Notes under the pieces: model-generated
The model's database searches: none
Seen by the model: only the letters and a program-made list of their open reading frames with translations
What the model was told of the DNA's origin: nothing
Assembly: GCA_949293815.1 (NCBI GenBank)
Contig: CASFEZ010000026.1
Coordinates: 17,686-54,764, forward strand
Source of the DNA: an uncultured Eubacteriales bacterium
GTDB lineage: Bacteria; Bacillota; Clostridia; Oscillospirales; Acutalibacteraceae
Direction: 5' to 3'
DNA: 37,079 bases
Made by a program: the position numbers and the translations under genes
Shown here: positions 1 to 7,383 of the stretch, piece after piece
Layout of the letters: each line of letters begins with the position of its first letter
Position numbering within the stretch: the first letter of the stretch is position 1

Positions 1-116
1 TGGTGTGGTGATGGAGGACCGTAAAGCAGCGCCGGCACTTAGAGCGCGTTTTTTGCGCTCTTACGTACCGCTGCGTCTGCGGTCCGAACGAAAGTGTGTT
101 CTCCGGCACCACACCA
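1..116. other. Compact self-complementary element, possible structured RNA or small repeat
   Basis: The first ten bases (TGGTGTGGTG) are an exact inverted repeat of bases 107-116. Further nested complementarity lies inside: GGAG 13-16 with CTCC 101-104, GGACC 16-20 with GGTCC 81-85, GCAGC 26-30 with GCTGC 70-74, and a terminal hairpin AGAGCGC 41-47 with GCGCTCT 54-60. A small side hairpin GAAC 86-89 with GTTC 98-101 is also possible. The pairing would fold nearly the whole element into one branched rod on either strand. No T-run follows on either side, so it is not a simple terminator. It does not match the conserved cores I know for 5S rRNA, SRP RNA, 6S RNA or tRNA. It sits at the very edge of the window, so more of it may lie outside. 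The fold is seen; the identity and strand are unknown. Confidence 0.45.
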
Positions 117-141
117 GTCTCTTCCGGCGTCCCTTCTCAAA

Positions 142-864
142 TTATACAAATCCGAATTTTTGCTTGTTCAAAAGTAATGCACATATAATTACTGCTGCAC
201 AGAATATCAAAATTAAATACCATAGATTTTCAAGGCAAAAGCCATTCTCTAACATCAATCGGTATCCCCATGAAGCGGGAAAAATGCGCCCTATGGCTTC
301 AAGAAAATCGGGCAGCAAATCGATAGGGAACATAATCCCTGAAAGCATAATCGAGGGTAAAAACACAAGCTGCGCGATCATTGTCAACTTTGCCTGACTT
401 TTTACAGCCAAACCTAATATACTCCCAATACTCAGCGACACAATAATGTATATGGCAAGCGCAGGAAAGAAAAGCGGAAGCTGTACCGGCAAAGCCGCCT
501 CAAACAATATCGGAGCGAGGAGTAATATAATAATACAGCTGATCATTAAATGCACAAATGCAGAAAGGGACATTGTAACAAGCCCTAAATATAAAGGTAC
601 TCCATTTGCTTTATAAACCTTTTTTACATCACTTCCATAAGTTTCAATCAACGATGGCGGCAGCCCGATAAACGCTCCCATTGAAACGCTCATCACAATC
701 ATAGATTGTATCAATGTACTTCTCATTTCAGGCATAACAGAAGTAAAAATACCACCCATAAACAGAAAGAAAACAAGCGGAACGACATAGCAGGTTACCA
801 ACAAAGATTTACTGCGTATATCCAGTTTCCACTGTAATTCCACGCCATATAAAAAACCGTTCAT
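142..864 (-). CDS. ABC-2 type transporter permease
   Basis: This 240-residue integral membrane protein has about six hydrophobic segments, from residues ~20 to ~235, separated by short charged loops. That is the size and pattern of an ABC-2 family permease, the membrane half of exporters for drugs, antibiotics or lipids. It lies directly behind the ATPase gene: the ATPase stop is at 865 and this gene starts at 864, so the two are almost certainly co-translated and form one transporter. The substrate cannot be read from sequence. The reading frame is AT-rich compared with the arginine genes that follow, in line with the whole MerR-ABC cassette having a different origin. No clear rho-independent terminator follows; the next sequence downstream is the structured element at 1-116. 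Confidence 0.85.
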   Translation of the reverse strand: MNGFLYGVELQWKLDIRSKSLLVTCYVVPLVFFLFMGGIFTSVMPEMRSTLIQSMIVMSVSMGAFIGLPPSLIETYGSDVKKVYKANGVPLYLGLVTMSLSAFVHLMISCIIILLLAPILFEAALPVQLPLFFPALAIYIIVSLSIGSILGLAVKSQAKLTMIAQLVFLPSIMLSGIMFPIDLLPDFLEAIGRIFPASWGYRLMLENGFCLENLWYLILIFCAAVIICALLLNKQKFGFV

Positions 865-1677
865 TTAAGCATCCCTCCTTGCCATTTCGATAAAATGCTG
901 CTCCAGTGTGCCACGATCAACTTTAATATCTGATACATGGATTTTTTTCTGTTTTAATTCGCTCAGTAAGAAAATCAAAGTGTCTTCGATATTGTCCGTT
1001 TCAAAAGTGTTTTCTCCTTGCTGCGTCTTGATATGGATAAAATATTTTCTCCCAATCCTATCGGTCAGTTCCGAAGCTGTACCGCAAAAGGCAATATTTC
1101 CGTTATTCAGAATAGCAATGCGGTCACATAAGGTTTCTACCTCTGCCATATCGTGGCTTGCCAAGACGATTGTTTTTCCGTATGATTTGAGCTTTCGGAT
1201 TTGTTCGTGGAGCGATAGTCTTCCCTCGACATCAAGTCCCGCAGTCGGCTCATCGAGAAAAATAATATCGGGATTGCCGATAAGCGCAAGAGCAAGATGC
1301 AACCGCCTTTTCTGCCCTGCGGATAATTGTATATACTGCTTCTTCTCAATTTCTTTGATAGCAAGACCGTCAAGCATGGCATCATCAATTTTTGTTTTAT
1401 TCCATTTTGCAAACAGCTTTACAGCCTCCATTGGCTTGATATGGGCTGGTAAAGAAGAGGATTGTAGCTGAATACCCATCTTCCCGTTTACAGTAATCGC
1501 ACCACTGTCATATTGTCTCAAACCTTCGATACATTCAAGCGTTGTTGTTTTTCCTGCTCCGTTTACGCCGAGCAGAGCGAAAATTTCTCCTTTTTCAATT
1601 TGAAAATCGAGACCCTTAAGAACCATATGGCTGCCGTAGTTTTTCTTTAATTCACGAACTTGTATTGCGTCTTTCAC
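865..1677 (-). CDS. ABC transporter ATP-binding protein
   Basis: This 270-residue nucleotide-binding subunit powers the adjacent ABC-2 permease. The Walker A motif GVNGAGKTTT is near residue 38, the family signature LSAGQ near residue 118 and the Walker B region IIFLDEPTAGLD near 138, followed by the H-loop histidine in LASHDMAEVE. The last ~60 residues form the variable C-terminal extension seen in CcmA/DrrA-like exporter ATPases. The start overlaps the end of the merR gene by four bases, so translation is coupled. The operon order regulator-ATPase-permease suggests an export or self-protection system induced by a ligand of the MerR protein. The ligand and substrate are unknown. Confidence 0.92.
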   Translation of the reverse strand: MKDAIQVRELKKNYGSHMVLKGLDFQIEKGEIFALLGVNGAGKTTTLECIEGLRQYDSGAITVNGKMGIQLQSSSLPAHIKPMEAVKLFAKWNKTKIDDAMLDGLAIKEIEKKQYIQLSAGQKRRLHLALALIGNPDIIFLDEPTAGLDVEGRLSLHEQIRKLKSYGKTIVLASHDMAEVETLCDRIAILNNGNIAFCGTASELTDRIGRKYFIHIKTQQGENTFETDNIEDTLIFLLSELKQKKIHVSDIKVDRGTLEQHFIEMARRDA

Positions 1678-2477
1678 GGTTTCACCTCCTCAAAGGGATT
1701 TATTCCAAGTCCTGAAAAATAGACCTGCAAAGCTGGTTCTAAATAATCGTTAACAATTTTCTGCCTTTCTTCCCAGGCGTTTGTGGCAGTATCGATGTTA
1801 CCGACTTCCATCAATTTCGGAAGCATACTCATATCGCCATTTGTAAACTCCATAATCAAGCCCCAATATTCTTTTACAACCTGTTGGCATTTTTCGCTTT
1901 CGGGCGGTACATTTTCTTTTTGAAGCTGTATGATTTCATCACTCAGGCGGTTAAATCTGTCCATAAAATCTAAGCCGCTTTCCTTATCAAATCGGCTGCG
2001 TATATGGTCGAGCGTATCATCGTCGAAACGCTTAATCAGATAATAAGAATCATTCTGCATTTGCAGGTTGACAATAATATCCGCATACTTCTTAAAGCTG
2101 ACCGTCTGCATTTGTAAAACTTCTGCTTTTAACTGTTCTATTGCTGACAAAGAAGCCTGAAGCTGTTCTATTTTTTTGCGTATATCATCTGCCTGCTCTG
2201 CAAGAGCATTTGCAACATCAGCCGGTGTTTCCAAAGAGATCAGCCGCTCTTTTATATCGTCCAAAGAAAAGCCCAGCGATTTCAAAGATATAATCTGATG
2301 AAGCGTAATCAAATCTTTATCGGTATAAAGCCTGCGTCCGCCTTCGCTTTCTGCCGACGGGGAAAGCAGCCCTTCTTTATCGTAGTATTGCAGCGTACGG
2401 ACGGTAACTCCCATTTTCTTTGCCACTTCGCCAACTGTCATAAACCCTTGCGGAATTGCTCTGTATTTTGCCATCAT
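1674..2477 (-). CDS. MerR family transcriptional regulator
   Basis: This 267-residue regulator has an N-terminal MerR winged helix: MTVGEVAKKMGVTVRTLQYY at residues ~13-32, then a basic wing with GGRRLYTDKDL and a long coiled coil around residues 80-130. The C-terminal ~130 residues form an effector domain rich in Asp, Glu and aromatic residues, resembling TipA-like ligand or peptide-sensing MerR proteins; that subfamily call is tentative. It has no Cys-rich metal loop, so a metal ligand is unlikely. Two adjacent ATG codons (2477 and 2474) are both within reach of the AGGAGG site at 2484-2489; the upstream one is used here. It heads the operon with the ABC exporter and probably controls its own promoter. 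Confidence 0.9.
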   Translation of the reverse strand: MMAKYRAIPQGFMTVGEVAKKMGVTVRTLQYYDKEGLLSPSAESEGGRRLYTDKDLITLHQIISLKSLGFSLDDIKERLISLETPADVANALAEQADDIRKKIEQLQASLSAIEQLKAEVLQMQTVSFKKYADIIVNLQMQNDSYYLIKRFDDDTLDHIRSRFDKESGLDFMDRFNRLSDEIIQLQKENVPPESEKCQQVVKEYWGLIMEFTNGDMSMLPKLMEVGNIDTATNAWEERQKIVNDYLEPALQVYFSGLGINPFEEVKP

Positions 2478-2483
2478 TATTTA

Positions 2484-2527
2484 CCTCCTGACACCTATTA
2501 TAAATCATTACGCAGCGTCACAAACAA
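2484..2527 (-). promoter_or_regulatory. MerR-type promoter with 19-bp spacer and central dyad, plus RBS
   Basis: Reading the minus strand, a TTGTTT -35 (2522-2527) and a perfect TATAAT -10 (2497-2502) are separated by 19 bp, the over-long spacing characteristic of promoters activated by DNA-twisting MerR regulators. The spacer contains the imperfect dyad TGACGCTGCGTAA (2508-2520), centred within 2 bp of the middle of the spacer and a likely operator. A strong AGGAGG ribosome binding site (2484-2489) follows, six bases before the merR ATG. The dyad and spacing are seen; autoregulation is inferred from the family. Confidence 0.7.
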
Positions 2528-2548
2528 GACCTTTTTTAAAATTTTTGA

Positions 2549-2572
2549 GCGGCAAAGATTTTTCTTTGCCGC
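2549..2572. other. Strong 10-bp hairpin upstream of merR
   Basis: GCGGCAAAGA (2549-2558) and TCTTTGCCGC (2563-2572) form a perfect 10-bp stem with a four-base loop. The surrounding 2530-2600 is AT-rich. Neither side has a clean T-run directly after the stem, so it is a poor match to an intrinsic terminator, although it could end transcription reaching merR from higher coordinates. The rest of the gap 2478-2760 holds the merR promoter and the terminator at 2701-2740; I see no gene there. Confidence 0.4.
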
Positions 2573-2700
2573 CTTAAAGTATATATTCTTCTTTTGGCAA
2601 TATTGCCCAATTTCCATAGTGTAAATTTGTTTACTCATACAAAGTTTATTTTTCGAGGTATTTTCTCTTGCATAAAGATATCGCATGCATTTAAATAACA

Positions 2701-2740
2701 AGGTCTGCCGTGAAATTAAACAATCACGGCAGACCTGTTT
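2701..2740. terminator. Terminator hairpin downstream of the dockerin-tailed protein
   Basis: AGGTCTGCCGTGA (2701-2713) and TCACGGCAGACCT (2724-2736) form a perfect 13-bp stem around a 10-base AT-rich loop. It lies 20 bp past the stop of the minus-strand gene at 2761. The plus side is followed by GTTTT and the minus side by TTGTTATTT, so it could act in both directions. Confidence 0.7.
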
Positions 2741-2760
2741 TCATTGCAATCGGAGCAAAG

Positions 2761-3261
2761 TTATGCCAATATGCCTTCCAGAGAATCCAGTCCGGTGGCC
2801 GCGCGCAGAATCAGGCGGGCATCGGCGGAATTGACTTCGCCGGTTTGGGGGTTCAGCTTGATAATCTGCGGCTGACGCTGTTCTTCGCTGAATTCCGGCA
2901 GTTCCCCGTGGCTTACCAGCGTGGTTATCTGGTTCAGCGCATCGATTCCAAGACCCGTACCGAAGCTGTTAATGGCAACCTGCAAAGAATTGCGGTTCAC
3001 GCCAATATACAAATACCCATCCCGGTATGCCGTTGCCCAGGCATAGGAATTCAGACGGTTGGCTTCTTCCCCTAAAAGGATCCCGTCCGCCTCGCCGCTG
3101 CCCGTTGTGGGGTTTGTGATTTTGGTCGCTTTGTAATTGTCGGAATAATAGGCATTCGCCTGCATCCCATCCTCTGCCGCACCGATAAGCATCGGCATAC
3201 TGCCGCACAGCAGTGAAACACATAAAAGAAGAGAGATAAGCGAGCGAAAATATCGCTGCAT
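2761..3261 (-). CDS. Small secreted protein with dockerin-like tail, apparently internally deleted
   Basis: This 166-residue protein starts with a typical signal peptide: a basic start, then a hydrophobic core to about residue 28 ending GAAE. Residues ~35-100 contain NRLNSYAWATAYRDGYLYIG, which resembles the first blade of a secreted beta-propeller or Kelch-like protein. The chain then ends with NSADARLILRAATGLD, one half of a type I dockerin helix pair; the same phrase occurs in the dockerin of the large exoprotein at the window end. A normal dockerin has two such halves with a DxNxDG calcium loop, but here only one half remains and its loop reads LNPQTGEV. The product is far shorter than a propeller-dockerin protein should be, so a large in-frame internal deletion is inferred. 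A strong TAGGAGG site lies 7-8 bases before the ATG. Function is unknown and it may be a remnant. Confidence 0.6.
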   Translation of the reverse strand: MQRYFRSLISLLLCVSLLCGSMPMLIGAAEDGMQANAYYSDNYKATKITNPTTGSGEADGILLGEEANRLNSYAWATAYRDGYLYIGVNRNSLQVAINSFGTGLGIDALNQITTLVSHGELPEFSEEQRQPQIIKLNPQTGEVNSADARLILRAATGLDSLEGILA

Positions 3262-3420
3262 GGTAATTCCTCCTAAATTTTTTGTAATTTCAGACGCAAT
3301 TTTATATGAGGTACATCAAAAAAATACTTCAAAAATATAAACGCAAAATAAATAACCCGAGAACCTTTATCAAATTCCTGTAACATTTATCAATCCTGAC
3401 ACACTTTTTTGTGGAAAAAT

Positions 3421-3462
3421 AGAAAAAGCCGGTGCATTACCCTTTTATCGGTAACGCACCGG
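3421..3462 (-). terminator. Intrinsic terminator of the arg operon
   Basis: On the minus strand, CCGGTGCGTTACC (3462-3450) pairs with GGTAATGCACCGG (3441-3429), a 13-bp stem with one G-U pair, followed at once by CTTTTTCTATTTTTC. It lies about 95 bp past the argD stop. This is a textbook rho-independent terminator. The rest of the gap 3262-3555 holds the leader of the small dockerin-tailed gene and otherwise no recognisable feature. Confidence 0.85.
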
Positions 3463-3555
3463 TCATATGATGATATTGTGGAAAATACCAAATGGGGCAA
3501 AATAGTATTTTCGTTTGATAGGCATGACATGCGTCCTGTCACCGCACAAAATCCT

Positions 3556-4734
3556 TTATTCCTCAGCGCAAACCTCAGAAATGCAGGTTTTCAGCGTGTC
3601 AACCGCTTCTGTCAGCAGTTCCCACGGAATAGTCAGCGCGGGCAGCAGGCGCACTTTGTCTTTGGCGGTCAGCACCAAAAGACCCTTTTCCAGCGCAGCG
3701 TTGGCAATCTCTCTGCCGGGCTTTTTGCAGGCGACGCCCAACATCAGACCGCGTCCGGTGATTTCCAAAACGCCGTCTGCCCCGCTGAGCTCTTGGCGGA
3801 TATAGTCCGACTTGCGGTTGACCTCGACCAGGAGATCCGGCGTCAGGCGGGAGAGGATGTTCAGCGCACCGGCGCAGCAGACGGGATTGCCGCCGAAAGT
3901 GGAACCGTGGGTGCCCGGCTCCAGGGCGTTTTCGCATTTTTCTGAGAATACGGCAAGTCCCAGCGGCAGACCGCCGCCAATGCCCTTTGCGGTGGTGAAC
4001 AAATCGGGTTTGATGCCATAATGCATATAGGAATACAGCTCGCCGGTTCTGCCGTTGCCGGTCTGCACCTCGTCCACAATCAAAAGCAGATCGCTTTCAT
4101 CGCAAAAACGGCGCAGCCCCTTAACAAAATCATCCGAAAGTGGCACCACGCCGCCCTCGCCCTGAATGGTTTCAATCATCACCGCGCAGCACTTGTTTTC
4201 GGCGGCCAACTGTTTGACGGAATCCAAAGAATCCGGCTCAGCATAAACAAAACCGCCGGGGAAGGGACCGAAATCCTTATGGTACCCGTCCTGCCCCGTG
4301 GCCGCCAGGGTGGCAAGGGTTCTGCCATGGAAGCTGTTTTTCATGGTAATAATGGTACTTCTGCCCTCGCCGTATTTTTTGACCGAATAGCGGCGGGCGG
4401 CTTTGATGGCGCATTCATTGGCCTCCGCGCCGGAATTGCCGAAGAATACCTTTTTCATACCGGTTCTTTTGCAGAGTTCCTCCGCCAAAAGCGCGCAGGG
4501 CTCGGTATAGTAAAGATTGGAGGTATGCTGCACCTTGAGAAGCTGCGCACTGACCGCAGCCGCCCATTCCTTATCCGCCACACCGAACACATTGACGGCG
4601 ATGCCGCTGCCCATATCGATATATCGTTTGCCGTCCTCGGAAAACAGCTCACTGCCCTGCCCCTTTACAATCTGCACCGGGAAACGCGCATAGGTGGGCA
4701 TGATATATTCCTTGTCAATTGCTTTAATATCCAT
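3556..4734 (-). CDS. argD: Acetylornithine aminotransferase
   Basis: This cytoplasmic PLP enzyme of 392 residues is the usual length for the family. It transfers an amino group from glutamate to N-acetylglutamate semialdehyde to give N-acetylornithine. Class III aminotransferase landmarks are present: the cofactor-binding FGNSGAEANE near residue 96, FHGRT near 134, IVDEVQTGNGRTG near 220, and the PLP lysine in TTAKGIGGGLPLG near 250. It is the last gene of the operon, but 491 bp of repeat-bearing non-coding DNA separates it from argB, so it may depend on read-through or on a weak local promoter. The Shine-Dalgarno site before its ATG is poor. A strong terminator follows at 3421-3462. The related activity on succinyl-diaminopimelate (dual ArgD/DapC) is possible but not visible in sequence. 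Confidence 0.95.
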   Translation of the reverse strand: MDIKAIDKEYIMPTYARFPVQIVKGQGSELFSEDGKRYIDMGSGIAVNVFGVADKEWAAAVSAQLLKVQHTSNLYYTEPCALLAEELCKRTGMKKVFFGNSGAEANECAIKAARRYSVKKYGEGRSTIITMKNSFHGRTLATLAATGQDGYHKDFGPFPGGFVYAEPDSLDSVKQLAAENKCCAVMIETIQGEGGVVPLSDDFVKGLRRFCDESDLLLIVDEVQTGNGRTGELYSYMHYGIKPDLFTTAKGIGGGLPLGLAVFSEKCENALEPGTHGSTFGGNPVCCAGALNILSRLTPDLLVEVNRKSDYIRQELSGADGVLEITGRGLMLGVACKKPGREIANAALEKGLLVLTAKDKVRLLPALTIPWELLTEAVDTLKTCISEVCAEE

Positions 4735-4800
4735 CAGGAAACCAGCTTTCTATTTTAAATTTCGTAAATTCAAATAAGTCCCACAGGCGTCTTCCTCTGT

Positions 4801-4826
4801 GTAGGGGCGGGTCTTGTGCCCGCCCG
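4801..4826 (+). repeat. GC-rich dyad repeat, copy A
   Basis: This copy begins GTAGGGGCGGGTCTTGTGCC and continues into CGCCCG. It contains the perfect dyad GGGCGGG-n7-CCCGCCC, so each copy can fold as a short hairpin. It is in the opposite orientation to copies B and C. Similar REP-like intergenic repeats are common in many bacterial genomes. Confidence 0.75.
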
Positions 4827-4970
4827 GGGGAGAGGCAGAGAAGGCGGATTTCCATAATCCCCGGGAAAGGGCATAAAAGATCCGGTTTCCTGTCAAAACC
4901 ATCAAACAAAAATCGGGAGGTTATATTCACGCCCAGGCTGCGGTGGTACAGAGGGATACCATCTACGCTC

Positions 4971-4997
4971 CCGGGCGGGCACAAGACCCGCCCCTAC
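4971..4997 (-). repeat. GC-rich dyad repeat, copy B
   Basis: This is the reverse complement of copy A, with the core GGGCGGGCACAAGACCCGCC. It is followed by CTAC and then GCTGTGGAAA, a tail nearly the same as that of copy C (GGAGTGGAAA), so the repeat unit is longer than the core. With copy A it could form a larger stem. Confidence 0.75.
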
Positions 4998-5165
4998 GCT
5001 GTGGAAATGGGGAGGGGCAGAGAATTTCGGTGCCGCACATGCCTCGGAAGACGCTCCGTGTTTTCTGAAGGGTATACATTTGGGTTTGTGGGATTTGAGA
5101 GGGGATTTTTGGTTTGCTGCCACGCCAGCCCCTCGCCGGTATGGGGTATTTTTCTTCCACGCCCT

Positions 5166-5191
5166 CGGGCGGGCACAAGACCCGCCCCTAC
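5166..5191 (-). repeat. GC-rich dyad repeat, copy C
   Basis: This has the same 26-base core and orientation as copy B, 195 bases further on. It lies about 35 bases past the argB stop on the operon strand, where its hairpin could influence 3' end stability or partial termination between argB and argD. That role is inferred from position only. Confidence 0.75.
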
Positions 5192-5225
5192 GGAGTGGAA
5201 ACAATCAATTATCCTATATAAAGGT

Positions 5226-6089
5226 TTAATTTTTAGTAAACATCGTACCCAGGCCTTCGTCGGTCAAAAGCTCCATTAACAGCGAATGGGGCACCCGACC
5301 GTCGATAACAAACACCTTTTTAACGCCCGCTTTCAGCGCTTCAATACAGCATTCGACTTTGGGGATCATGCCGCCGGCAATCACGCCTTCGGCAATCAGC
5401 CGCTTGGCGGTGCGGATATTCAATTTGGAAATCAGCGAGGAGGGGTCGTCTTTATCCATCAGTACGCCGCTTTCGTCGGTAACGGAAATCAGGCATTCCG
5501 CTGAAAGCTTTCCCGCCAGCTCCGCCGCCGCTGTGTCGGCATTGATATTATATACATTGCCCTCGTCGTCGTAGCCGATGCCCGCCACCACGGGAATATA
5601 CCCGCAGGCCAGCAAATCTTCCACCGGCTGGGAGCGAATGGCGACCAGTTCGCCCACATAGCCAAGTCCGAGTTCCGGATTTTTAGGACGGGCTTCCATC
5701 ATTTTGCCATCCAGACCGCAAAGACCGATGGCTCTGCCGCCTTTGTTATTGATTAACTTGACCAGATCCTTGCAGACCTTACCTGCCAGAACCATTTGCA
5801 CAATCTCCGCCGTTTCCCGGTCGGTGACACGCAGACCGTTTTTGAACTCGCTCTTTTTGCCGATCTTTTTCAGCATTTCGGAAATTTCCGGACCGCCGCC
5901 GTGGACGAGAACCACATTCATACCCACCTGCCGCAACAGGCAGATGTCCTCCATGACCGCATCCTTGAGCGTTTCGTTCACCATGGCGCTGCCGCCGTAT
6001 TTAATCACAACGGTTTTTTTGTTGTATTTTTGAATCAAAGGCAGGGCGTGTACCAGCACTTCCGCCCGAAGCGCATTCGACATTTCCAT
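5226..6089 (-). CDS. argB: Acetylglutamate kinase
   Basis: This cytoplasmic amino-acid kinase of about 287 residues phosphorylates N-acetylglutamate with ATP, the second step to ornithine and often the arginine-inhibited step when ArgJ recycles acetyl groups. Family motifs are the N-terminal VVIKYGGSAM near residue 28, the glycine-rich LVHGGGPEI near 62, the substrate loop GLRVTDRETAE near 87, and the C-terminal nucleotide-site VIAGGMIPKVE near 234. The frame could begin at a TTG at 6095, but AGGGAG sits only 3 bases before that codon and 9 before the ATG at 6089, so the ATG is preferred. It follows argJ by about 45 bases in the same operon. Confidence 0.95.
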   Translation of the reverse strand: MEMSNALRAEVLVHALPLIQKYNKKTVVIKYGGSAMVNETLKDAVMEDICLLRQVGMNVVLVHGGGPEISEMLKKIGKKSEFKNGLRVTDRETAEIVQMVLAGKVCKDLVKLINNKGGRAIGLCGLDGKMMEARPKNPELGLGYVGELVAIRSQPVEDLLACGYIPVVAGIGYDDEGNVYNINADTAAAELAGKLSAECLISVTDESGVLMDKDDPSSLISKLNIRTAKRLIAEGVIAGGMIPKVECCIEALKAGVKKVFVIDGRVPHSLLMELLTDEGLGTMFTKN

Positions 6090-6134
6090 ACGCAAGGTCT
6101 CCCTTATTTATAAAGTCAATATTTTATCTATCTG

Positions 6135-7355
6135 TTATGTTCGATAATCCCCATTGATTTTTACATAATCGTAGGTCAAATCACAGCCCCAGGCTTCAGC
6201 GACCGCCTCGCCATCGTGTAAATCGATATTCACATCGATTTCCTTTTCCAAGAGGATTTCCTTCGCCTTTTCCTCTGAAAACGGCACACCCGCCCCAGCC
6301 TTACAGACGGTGATTTCGCCTTTGGCGGATGCAAAGCCTACATCAATTTTCGCAATATCCAGCGCTGCGCCGCTGTAGCCGAGGGCACAGAGCACCCGCC
6401 CCCAGTTGGCGTCCGCACCGAACATGGCTGCCTTAAACAGCGAAGAGCAGATTACGCTTTTTGCTGCGGTTTTGGCGGTTTGCTCGTCCCTGGCGTTTTT
6501 GACCTTGCAGGTCAACAGCTTGGTTGCGCCTTCGCCGTCCCCGGCAATCATCCGGCAGAGCTTCACGGTGACCCGATGGAGCGCTTCGCAGAACACCGCG
6601 AAATCCCCGTCCTCAGCGGTTATTTCCGGGTTACCCGCCAGACCGTTGGCCATGACGGTGACCATATCGTTGGTAGAGGTGTCGCCGTCGATGCTGACCA
6701 TATTAAAAGAAGATTTGACATCCTCACTCAGCGCCTTTTGCAAAAGCGCAGGGGCAATGGCGCAGTCGGTCGTAATAAAAACAAGCATGGTCGCCATATT
6801 CGGGTGAATCATGCCGCTGCCCTTGGCGATGCCGCCCAAACGGCAGGGTACGCCGCCGACCGTAAAGGAAACCGCCGCCTCTTTGGCGATGGTGTCTGTG
6901 GTCATAATCGCCTGAGCCGCCGCAAGCCCGGTGGTGGATAGATTCGCGCAGAGGTTATCCATACCCTCCGCAATCGGATCAAGGCTGAGGGGCTGACCAA
7001 TCACGCCGGTAGAGGCGACCAGCACGTCCGAAGCGGGAATCCCCAGATGCTGCGAGACCAGTTCGCACATACCCTCGGCAATTTCAATGCCGTTTGCGTT
7101 GCAGGTGTTGGCGTTGCCGCTATTGCAGATCAGAGCAGAAGCAAAGCCATCCGCCAGATGGTTTTTGGTGACGGTCAGGGGCGCGCCTTTCACCAGATTG
7201 GTGGTGTATACCGCCGCCGTAGCTGCCCGCTGCTCGCTTACGATCAGCGCCAAATCTTTTTTAACTTTATTTTTCCGAATCCCGCAATGCACGCCGCTCG
7301 CCCGAAAGCCCTTGGCGGCGCACACGCCGTTTTCGATTGCTACAATCTCACTCAT
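6135..7355 (-). CDS. argJ: Bifunctional glutamate N-acetyltransferase / ornithine acetyltransferase
   Basis: ArgJ moves the acetyl group from N-acetylornithine to glutamate, recycling it, and in bifunctional forms also primes the cycle from acetyl-CoA. The enzyme self-cleaves before a threonine nucleophile, seen here as Thr189 in HPNMATMLVF, giving alpha and beta chains. Other landmarks are the N-terminal ICNSGNANTC near 77 and the C-terminal GANWGRVLCALGYSG. An upstream in-frame start at 7394 would overlap argC. The ATG at 7355 has AAGGAAAGG before it and gives 406 residues, the usual length, so it is chosen. Finding argJ without a visible argA or argE fits the cyclic arginine pathway. Confidence 0.95.
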   Translation of the reverse strand: MSEIVAIENGVCAAKGFRASGVHCGIRKNKVKKDLALIVSEQRAATAAVYTTNLVKGAPLTVTKNHLADGFASALICNSGNANTCNANGIEIAEGMCELVSQHLGIPASDVLVASTGVIGQPLSLDPIAEGMDNLCANLSTTGLAAAQAIMTTDTIAKEAAVSFTVGGVPCRLGGIAKGSGMIHPNMATMLVFITTDCAIAPALLQKALSEDVKSSFNMVSIDGDTSTNDMVTVMANGLAGNPEITAEDGDFAVFCEALHRVTVKLCRMIAGDGEGATKLLTCKVKNARDEQTAKTAAKSVICSSLFKAAMFGADANWGRVLCALGYSGAALDIAKIDVGFASAKGEITVCKAGAGVPFSEEKAKEILLEKEIDVNIDLHDGEAVAEAWGCDLTYDYVKINGDYRT

Positions 7356-7383
7356 TCTTTTCAGCCTTTCCTTCGCCTCAATT

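Larger units (their letters stand above)
4735..5225. other. 491-bp non-coding gap between argB and argD, carrying dyad repeats
   Basis: No convincing gene lies here. The stretch holds three copies of a GC-rich dyad repeat, listed separately, and flanking sequence with a similar GTGGAAA tail after two of the copies. Short open frames on both strands are rich in Arg, Pro and Gly and exist only because of the repeat composition. The gap interrupts what would otherwise be a compact argCJBD operon, which suggests it was inserted or expanded after the operon formed. Confidence 0.7.

Noticed and set aside
1-116. 5S rRNA, because of the ~116-base length and paired ends
   Set aside because: The conserved internal loops and helix order of 5S rRNA are absent; only the length and terminal stem agree.
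4902-5204. Short frames on the minus strand between argB and argD
   Set aside because: Their translations are rich in Arg, Pro and Gly and derive from the dyad repeats; they have no conserved domain or RBS.
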